Source: Clostridia bacterium
GTDB taxonomy: Bacteria; Bacillota; Clostridia; Christensenellales; Borkfalkiaceae
Direction of reading: 5' to 3'
Assembly (NCBI GenBank): GCA_017558105.1
Contig: JAFYWI010000018.1
Span: 1 to 48,647, forward strand
Length of the DNA: 48,647 bases
Shown here piece by piece: positions 43,159 through 48,647 of the stretch; the first letter of the stretch is position 1; each line of letters begins with the position of its first letter. The notes beneath the pieces are model-generated. The model saw only the letters and a list, made by a program, of their open reading frames with translations, was not told the origin of the DNA and ran no database searches. The position numbers and the translations under genes are program-made.

Positions 43159-46100
43159 TTGAACAGTTTAGGCAGAAATAACGAACAGAACAACGAAAAA
43201 CAACCTATATTCACCAAAGAAACTATGGGTGTAGTTTTAATTTTATTTTCAACTTTAGCAACTATTTGCCTTATTACAAGGGAAACTCTTTTTTCTTTAC
43301 CAGGGCAATATATTAACGCGTTTTTATTTGGTTGTTTTGGATATTTCGCTTACGTACTTTGCTTGTTTTTAATTTTTATAGGCGTACTTTTAGTTGTTGG
43401 TAAAAAAACCAACGTAAGTGCTAAAAATAAATTTTACGTTACGTCTTTCGTTGTTTTACTTGCATTACTATTACACACCATTTCAATGTCTGGTGCAGAC
43501 GTTAAAGATTTTGCCGAATATTTAACACTTTCTTACACGATGGCAGAAGGTGGTATTGCAACCACTTCAGCAGGCGGGTTAATTGTTGGTTTAGTTGCTT
43601 ACCCAATAACTTTGCTTTTAACCAACGTTGGCGCTTACGTTGCACTTGGTTTACTAATCGTTTTAGACGCATATGCTTTCATAGACGGCTTGGTTAAAGA
43701 TTATTCACATAAAAGACCTGCCGTTAAAGGCGAAAAATTTAAAAGTAGTTACGTTGCAAAAGATAGTAAAGATGAAATTAGCAACCTACCAATTAAAGAT
43801 TACCCTATTGAAGACGTAGACTTAAATAATTACGACAAAGAAGAAAAGCCTACCCAAAAACTTTTCGTTATAGACCCACAAAAATTCTATTATAAAAGCA
43901 GAAAGGAATTAAAAACCGATACGGGCAAAGACCAAATTAAACTAAACAAAGACCAAAAGGGCTTAAATATAGCTTCAATTCCACAAAACTACCAAGACGG
44001 CTACGTTGAAGACATTAAGGAAAAAATAGACTATATTAAAAAACCAGCAGAAATAGACCTTGAAAAAACCTTAAATAACGATAAGTATAGGAATTCTAAC
44101 ACACCAACCACAACTATTTCTACCCCTATTAGTAATCCGTCTATTCCATCCGTTGAAGAAAAGAAAGACGAAATACCTTTCATAGAACATAGCGCAGATA
44201 AGCCTAAAGAAGCACCGGTTGAAGATAGCACAAAAGACCGTGCAGATAGATTTGCCGATAAGTATATGGCAGACGATAATTACGACCCTTTAACTGCTTC
44301 TATGAAAGAAGACGTTTACGATATTGAAGATAACGAGCCTACTTACGAAAACCCTTCTTACCAACCACCTATTGAAGAAAAAATTCAACACGTTGAAGAA
44401 ACTTATACTCCGTTTGAAGAAGAAAAACCTGTTGAAACAGAAACAAGGGCAAGAAGACTTTTTGAAGCCTTAAACGACAAAAAAGAAGTAGAAGAAGAAA
44501 AGCCCGTTGAAACACCGGTTGAAGAAATTGAAGAAAACCCTATTGGCTTCGGTAGGGGAAGAAATAGAATTTTACCAACTGAAAACGTTATTGATGATTT
44601 AGAAGAAGATACTTATATTCCACCAGTGGAAGAAAAAGTTATTGAAACGGCTAAACCTATTGTGGAAGAAATTAAAGAAGAACCTAAAAAAGAAATTCCA
44701 CCAATTAACAGAGAATATTTTAGCCCACCGTTAGATTTATTAGAAACGCACACTCCACCAAGCGAATTGCCACAAGAAGACCACGAAGGTAGAAAAGAAG
44801 CTATTAGGGCTAAATTAGAAGAGTTTGGCATTAACGTAGAACCACAAGACCATATTCAAGGGCCGTCTATTACAAGGTACGAAATTAAAATGCCAGCAGG
44901 TGTTTCCGTTAAAAAAGTTTTAAGTTACGACGACGACTTGCAAATGGCGCTTTTAGTAAAGAACGGCATAAGAATTGAAGCACCTATTCCAGGCAAAAAC
45001 CTAGTTGGTATTGAAGTTGCTAACAAAGTAAAAGTTATGGTAGGCTTAAAAGAAGTGCTTATGGGTATGGCAGGGCAAAACTTTAAGCCAGATTCACTTG
45101 TTTTCGCACTTGGTAAAGATATCGTTGGCGAATCTAAATACGACGATTTAACTAAAGGCCCACACTACCTAATTGCAGGTTCTTCTGGTTCTGGTAAAAG
45201 CGTTTGCTTAAACGTTATGATTGTAAGTTTACTAATGCGTTATAGCCCAGAAGAATTAAGGTTTATTTTAATTGACCCTAAACGTGTAGAAATGCGTAAA
45301 TACGAACATATTCCACACCTTATGGTAGACGAAATTATTACAGACCCTAAAAAGACGCTTGCCGTTCTACAATGGGCAATTGAAGAAATGGAAAGACGTT
45401 ACGAAATGTTTGAAAAAGCAGGTAGTTACGTAGACGGCATTGCCGCTTATAACCAATACGTTGCAAGCAATACAGTGCCAAAAATGCCAAAAATCGTTAT
45501 CGTTATAGACGAATTTGGCGATTTAATGGCTAATATTAAAAAAGATTTAGAAGTAAAAATACAAATTTTAACGCAAAAGGCGCGTGCTGCAGGTATTCAT
45601 ATAGTACTTGCTACGCAAAGACCTTCTGCAAACGTTGTTACGGGTGTTATTAAAACAAACTTGCCGTCTCGTATAGCGTTTAAGGTAGGTAATTATACCG
45701 ACTCGCTTATTATTTTAGATAGCAAGGGCGCAGAAAAATTACTTGGCAACGGCGACATGTTGTATAAAAACTCTACTATGTCTGAAACGGAAAGGTACCA
45801 AGGTGCGTTTATTTCCGGCACGGAAGTTTACAACGTAGTTAAGTATATTATAGAAAATAATAAGGCTTACTTCGACGATGACCTTGCTAACTATTTAGAA
45901 AGGGCAACTGCACCTAAGGTAGAAGAAACGGCAGTAACAAGTAGTAACGACGATAGCCCGGAAGTAGACGATACTTTCTTAAAAGCATTGGCGTTTGCAA
46001 TTAACTCTGGCACGATATCTATTTCTGCACTACAAAGAAGGTTTACAATGGGTTACCCAAGGGCTGGTGGCATAATAGACAAAATGGAAGTTATGAAGTT

Positions 46101-46197
46101 TATTTCACCAAACGAAGGTAGCAAGGCAAGAAGAGTTTTAATTACTAGAGAAGAATTTATAGAAAGGTTTGGCAGTATGCCAGAAAATTATGTGTAA
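43159..46197 (+). CDS. FtsK/SpoIIIE-family DNA translocase
   Basis: 1012 residues. The N-terminus has about four membrane helices (about 25-185). A long Pro/Glu/Lys-rich linker (about 195-535) is followed by alpha, beta and gamma modules. The ATPase core has Walker A IAGSSGSGKS (about 672-681) and Walker B IVIVIDEFGDLM. The C-terminal winged-helix gamma domain (about 930-1012) ends in a block that reads KOPS/SRS-type sequences. It pumps chromosomes at division or into the forespore. The linker is longer than in SpoIIIE of B. subtilis (787 aa). The start is TTG43159, preceded by AAGGAG. rimO overlaps its stop by 8 bp. Confidence 0.94.
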   Translation: MNSLGRNNEQNNEKQPIFTKETMGVVLILFSTLATICLITRETLFSLPGQYINAFLFGCFGYFAYVLCLFLIFIGVLLVVGKKTNVSAKNKFYVTSFVVLLALLLHTISMSGADVKDFAEYLTLSYTMAEGGIATTSAGGLIVGLVAYPITLLLTNVGAYVALGLLIVLDAYAFIDGLVKDYSHKRPAVKGEKFKSSYVAKDSKDEISNLPIKDYPIEDVDLNNYDKEEKPTQKLFVIDPQKFYYKSRKELKTDTGKDQIKLNKDQKGLNIASIPQNYQDGYVEDIKEKIDYIKKPAEIDLEKTLNNDKYRNSNTPTTTISTPISNPSIPSVEEKKDEIPFIEHSADKPKEAPVEDSTKDRADRFADKYMADDNYDPLTASMKEDVYDIEDNEPTYENPSYQPPIEEKIQHVEETYTPFEEEKPVETETRARRLFEALNDKKEVEEEKPVETPVEEIEENPIGFGRGRNRILPTENVIDDLEEDTYIPPVEEKVIETAKPIVEEIKEEPKKEIPPINREYFSPPLDLLETHTPPSELPQEDHEGRKEAIRAKLEEFGINVEPQDHIQGPSITRYEIKMPAGVSVKKVLSYDDDLQMALLVKNGIRIEAPIPGKNLVGIEVANKVKVMVGLKEVLMGMAGQNFKPDSLVFALGKDIVGESKYDDLTKGPHYLIAGSSGSGKSVCLNVMIVSLLMRYSPEELRFILIDPKRVEMRKYEHIPHLMVDEIITDPKKTLAVLQWAIEEMERRYEMFEKAGSYVDGIAAYNQYVASNTVPKMPKIVIVIDEFGDLMANIKKDLEVKIQILTQKARAAGIHIVLATQRPSANVVTGVIKTNLPSRIAFKVGNYTDSLIILDSKGAEKLLGNGDMLYKNSTMSETERYQGAFISGTEVYNVVKYIIENNKAYFDDDLANYLERATAPKVEETAVTSSNDDSPEVDDTFLKALAFAINSGTISISALQRRFTMGYPRAGGIIDKMEVMKFISPNEGSKARRVLITREEFIERFGSMPENYV

Positions 46198-47503
46198 AGA
46201 TAAAAAAATAGGCGTAATTTCGCTTGGGTGCGACAAGAATAGGGTAGATACCGAAAAAATGCTTGCAATATTAAAAAGAAAGCATACCCTTGTTGCAAAT
46301 GAAGAAGAAGCCGAAATAATAATTATAAATACTTGTGCTTTTTTAGAAAATAGTAGAAAAGAAGCCATTTTAGAAATTTTAAGGGTGGCAGAACTGAAAA
46401 AACAAGGTTTAGAAAAAATTATCGTAACGGGGTGCTTGCCACAAAAATTCATAGATGAAATTTTTTACGAACTTGTTGAAGTAGACGGGTTTTTAGGTGT
46501 TTCAGACTATGCTAAAATAAACAGAGTAATTAACCAAGTTTACTTAGGCAAAAGGGTAAACGCAGTTGGCGTTATAAGTAAAGATTGTGGCACTAAAAGG
46601 GTGCTAACTACCACTAACTACGCCTACCTAAAAATTGCAGACGGGTGTTCTAACCATTGTACTTATTGTTTAATACCTAAAATTCGTGGTAAGTTTAGGT
46701 CAACACCAATGCAAAACCTAATAGCAGAAGCAAAGGGGTTAGGCAACGTTAAAGAACTTATTTTGGTTGCGCAAGACGTTACTCGTTACGGCGAAGACTT
46801 ATTAGACGGAAGTAGTTTAATTACCCTAATACAAAATCTTTCTGCATTAAAGAACGTTAAGAAAATTAGGCTATTATATTGTTACCCAGAAAACATTACT
46901 AACGAGTTAATTGAAGAAATTAAAACTAACGAAAAGGTTATTAAATATTTAGATATTCCTTTACAACACGCCGACGATAAAGTGTTAAAGTTAATGAATA
47001 GGCGTGGCACTTACCAAAGTTATTTAAGTTTAATTAATAAATTAAAGCAAGAAATACCTAATATTGCTATTCGTTCTACTTTTATTACCGGGTTTCCTAA
47101 TGAAGATGAAACTGCATTTAACAACCTACTAAACTTTATTAAAGAAGCAAAATTGTTTAACGTTGGCTTTTTTGCATATAGCCGTGAAAAAGATACCCCT
47201 GCCGATAAGTTAGATGGGCATATAGAAAATAAAGTTAAACAAAACAGGCTTAAAAAACTTTATTCTGCACAGAAAAAGGTGGTTAAAGAAAGGGCAAAAA
47301 GTTTAATTGGCTTTAGCATAGAGGTTTTAGCCGAAGGGTTTGATGAAGAAGGGTTTATCTATTACGGAAGGGCATATTTTAACGCACCCGATATAGACGG
47401 AAAAATATATTTCTTTTCTAAAAAGAAAGTGGAGTTAGGCAAATATTATAAAGTTAAAATTACAGGTTTTACAGATTACGATTTTTACGGAGAAAGATTA
47501 TGA
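46190..47503 (+). CDS. rimO: Ribosomal protein S12 methylthiotransferase
   Basis: About 437 residues, radical-SAM methylthiotransferase that modifies an Asp of ribosomal protein S12. The N-terminal UPF0004 domain starts IGVISLGCDKNRVDTE, with further Cys in NTCAF and GCLPQ for a second Fe-S cluster. The radical-SAM cluster motif is CSNHCTYC (about 149-156). A TRAM domain closes the C-terminus. I use ATG46190, matching the family N-terminus; TTG46169 in the same frame is an alternative. The stop is TGA, overlapping the pgsA start as ATGA. Confidence 0.94.
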   Translation: MCKDKKIGVISLGCDKNRVDTEKMLAILKRKHTLVANEEEAEIIIINTCAFLENSRKEAILEILRVAELKKQGLEKIIVTGCLPQKFIDEIFYELVEVDGFLGVSDYAKINRVINQVYLGKRVNAVGVISKDCGTKRVLTTTNYAYLKIADGCSNHCTYCLIPKIRGKFRSTPMQNLIAEAKGLGNVKELILVAQDVTRYGEDLLDGSSLITLIQNLSALKNVKKIRLLYCYPENITNELIEEIKTNEKVIKYLDIPLQHADDKVLKLMNRRGTYQSYLSLINKLKQEIPNIAIRSTFITGFPNEDETAFNNLLNFIKEAKLFNVGFFAYSREKDTPADKLDGHIENKVKQNRLKKLYSAQKKVVKERAKSLIGFSIEVLAEGFDEEGFIYYGRAYFNAPDIDGKIYFFSKKKVELGKYYKVKITGFTDYDFYGERL

Positions 47504-48087
47504 ATTTACCAAACAAATTAACGGTTTTACGTTTAATATTAGTACCTGTGTTCGTTGCAGTGTTCTACATTACGGCAATACCATATAACTATTTAATTTC
47601 GGCAATAATATTTACCTTTGCCGCTTGTACCGACTTTTTAGACGGCTACATAGCAAGAAAATATAACTTAGTAACAGATTTTGGCAAGTTTTTAGACCCT
47701 ATTGCAGATAAATTGTTGGTTTGTTCTGCAATAATTATAATGCTTTTACCAAATAGCGAAGTAACAATTATGCCTTGGTATTGTAGTATTGGCGTTGCAA
47801 TTATAATTTCTAGGGAACTTTTAGTTAGTGGTTTTAGGTTAATAGCATCTACTAAAAACAGAGTTATTCCTGCCGATATGGCTGGCAAAATTAAAACTTT
47901 CGTTCAAGATATTGCTATCGTAGTGCTATTAGTTGGGGCTTCAATTTTTCCACAAACTTTTTCTGTTATGAATATCGTTGGCTTAATAATTTTTGGAATT
48001 TCAGTGCTACTAACAATTATTTCTGGTGCAGAGTGTATTATTAAAAATATTGATATATTAAAAGAGAAAAAAGAAGAAAATAAGTAA
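47500..48087 (+). CDS. pgsA: CDP-diacylglycerol--glycerol-3-phosphate 3-phosphatidyltransferase
   Basis: 195-residue membrane enzyme making phosphatidylglycerol phosphate. The CDP-alcohol phosphatidyltransferase signature DxxDGxxARx8-9GxxxDxxxD is complete (DFLDGYIAR, then FGKFLDPIADK, about 46-76), with five to six transmembrane helices. The starting NLPNKLTVLRLILVP is typical of PgsA. Its start overlaps rimO by 4 bp, and a cinA-like gene begins six bases later, the usual order rimO-pgsA-cinA in Clostridia. Confidence 0.94.
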   Translation: MNLPNKLTVLRLILVPVFVAVFYITAIPYNYLISAIIFTFAACTDFLDGYIARKYNLVTDFGKFLDPIADKLLVCSAIIIMLLPNSEVTIMPWYCSIGVAIIISRELLVSGFRLIASTKNRVIPADMAGKIKTFVQDIAIVVLLVGASIFPQTFSVMNIVGLIIFGISVLLTIISGAECIIKNIDILKEKKEENK

Positions 48088-48093
48088 AATTTT

Positions 48094-48647
48094 ATGGAAA
48101 CTGCTATTATAACCTTTCGCCAATCTTACGATGTGGCAAACGACTTTATTGAAGATTTAGTTAAAGAATTTAGGCTTTCTGGTATCGGTGTAGATATTAT
48201 AGAAAGTTTAAATTTATTAGATGAAGCAGAGTTCAAAAAAAGGCTTGGTTATATTAGAGATAGGTTTAATAATTTAGTTGTAGTTTGTTCTAAAAATGCA
48301 AGCAGAATTAAGCAAATTATTGCAGAAGAAATGCAAACTGCGTTAATAGAAAACGAAAAGGCTATAGAACTTGTTAAAGAAAGAAGTTTTGCTGACGGCG
48401 TTGAATATTCTTTAGATTACGCGCTAATGCCAGAAGACGCTATTTTAGTACCTAATAAAAAAGGTGTGTTCCAAGGTTTTTTGTGCGAAGATAACGACTT
48501 TTCTATTGCGTTTTTACCAAGCGAAAAAGAACAACTAATTTCTATGTGTGAAGAATACGTTTTACCTTATTTTGAAACTAAATACGGCAGAATAGTAGAA
48601 AGGCTAACCTTAAAATGTTTTGGTAGTAAAACCGAAATTGAAAAGGG
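48094..48647 (+). CDS. Divergent CinA-like protein, truncated by the window edge
   Basis: 184 residues run off the right edge. Its place after rimO and pgsA and its pattern fit CinA: an MoCF-like N-terminal domain, FLPSEKEQLISMCEEYVLPYF corresponding to the family's PGPPxEM...VLPYL block (quoted in part: SEKEQLISMCEEYVLPYF), and VERLTLKCFG matching the RTLRxFG start of the next part. However, the family GGLGPTxDD motif is missing; the equivalent region reads NNLVVVCSKNAS. The N-terminal domain is therefore probably catalytically dead or respecialised. Any amidohydrolase domain lies beyond the window. Confidence 0.65.
   Translation, partial: METAIITFRQSYDVANDFIEDLVKEFRLSGIGVDIIESLNLLDEAEFKKRLGYIRDRFNNLVVVCSKNASRIKQIIAEEMQTALIENEKAIELVKERSFADGVEYSLDYALMPEDAILVPNKKGVFQGFLCEDNDFSIAFLPSEKEQLISMCEEYVLPYFETKYGRIVERLTLKCFGSKTEIEK

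Noticed and set aside
1-48647. tRNA, rRNA, insertion sequence, prophage or plasmid origin
   Set aside because: No cloverleaf, rRNA core sequence, transposase, integrase or phage structural gene was recognised on either strand.

Overview
The window comes from a low-GC, endospore-forming Firmicute of the Clostridia type. The evidence is the sporulation gene set (a spo0A-type regulator, spoIIR, a SipL-like coat protein, sleB-ypeB and an exosporium-like collagen protein), consensus sigma-A promoters, strong Shine-Dalgarno sequences, TAA-dominated stops and Leu-TTA/Arg-AGA/AGG codon use. The exact lineage cannot be read from the sequence; an uncultivated gut Clostridia group is my guess. I saw no phage, transposase, CRISPR, rRNA or tRNA.

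Layout. 1-1.2 kb: the end of an unknown gene, ruvX, a structured inverted-repeat element and a DUF1292 gene with a Cys-rich head. 1.2-4.3 kb (minus): an orphan membrane-anchored protein, an SDR oxidoreductase and an LPG-synthase-like membrane protein. 4.3-6.6 kb: tyrS and spo0A. 6.6-9.8 kb: an AraC regulator divergent from a Gfo/Idh/MocA oxidoreductase, an acidic zinc-ribbon protein and veg. 9.8-15.4 kb: a SipL-like gene, ispE, spoIIR, sleB and ypeB. 15.4-17.6 kb (minus): a TetR regulator with a small membrane protein, and an orphan gene. 17.7-20.2 kb: GTP-type PEPCK with a structured leader, then a compact module of a Cro/C1-type (XRE) regulator divergent from a putative ~59-nt small RNA, flanked by two identical 40-bp terminator copies. 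20.2-25 kb: a TtcA-like tRNA thiolase, a small membrane exporter, a patatin phospholipase, a broken ComEC-like metallo-hydrolase, a collagen-like protein and a hot-dog thioesterase. 25-31.1 kb: xpt plus a complete BMP-family nucleoside ABC importer, i.e. purine salvage. 31.2-36.8 kb: two tandem winged-helix/membrane proteins, uvrB and uvrA. 36.9-43 kb: dgt, dnaG, rpoD, trmK, a Nif3 family gene and a zinc-ribbon coiled-coil gene, the macromolecular synthesis cluster. 43-48.6 kb: ftsK/spoIIIE, rimO, pgsA and a divergent, truncated cinA-like gene.

Most noteworthy points: (1) the divergent XRE/small-RNA module with two matching operators inside the two promoters, whose RNA carries an anti-Shine-Dalgarno AUCUCC; (2) Spo0A with Glu exactly at the phospho-acceptor position (residue 56) and Gln at residue 10; (3) four genes whose consensus -10 box lies so close to the start codon that the mRNA should be leaderless, which is uncommon in Firmicutes; (4) a putative leader peptide and hairpin ahead of PEPCK; (5) a sigma-K-like promoter for the collagen-like gene embedded in the terminator of the preceding gene; (6) a YpeB with an unusual ~145-residue charged cytoplasmic extension.
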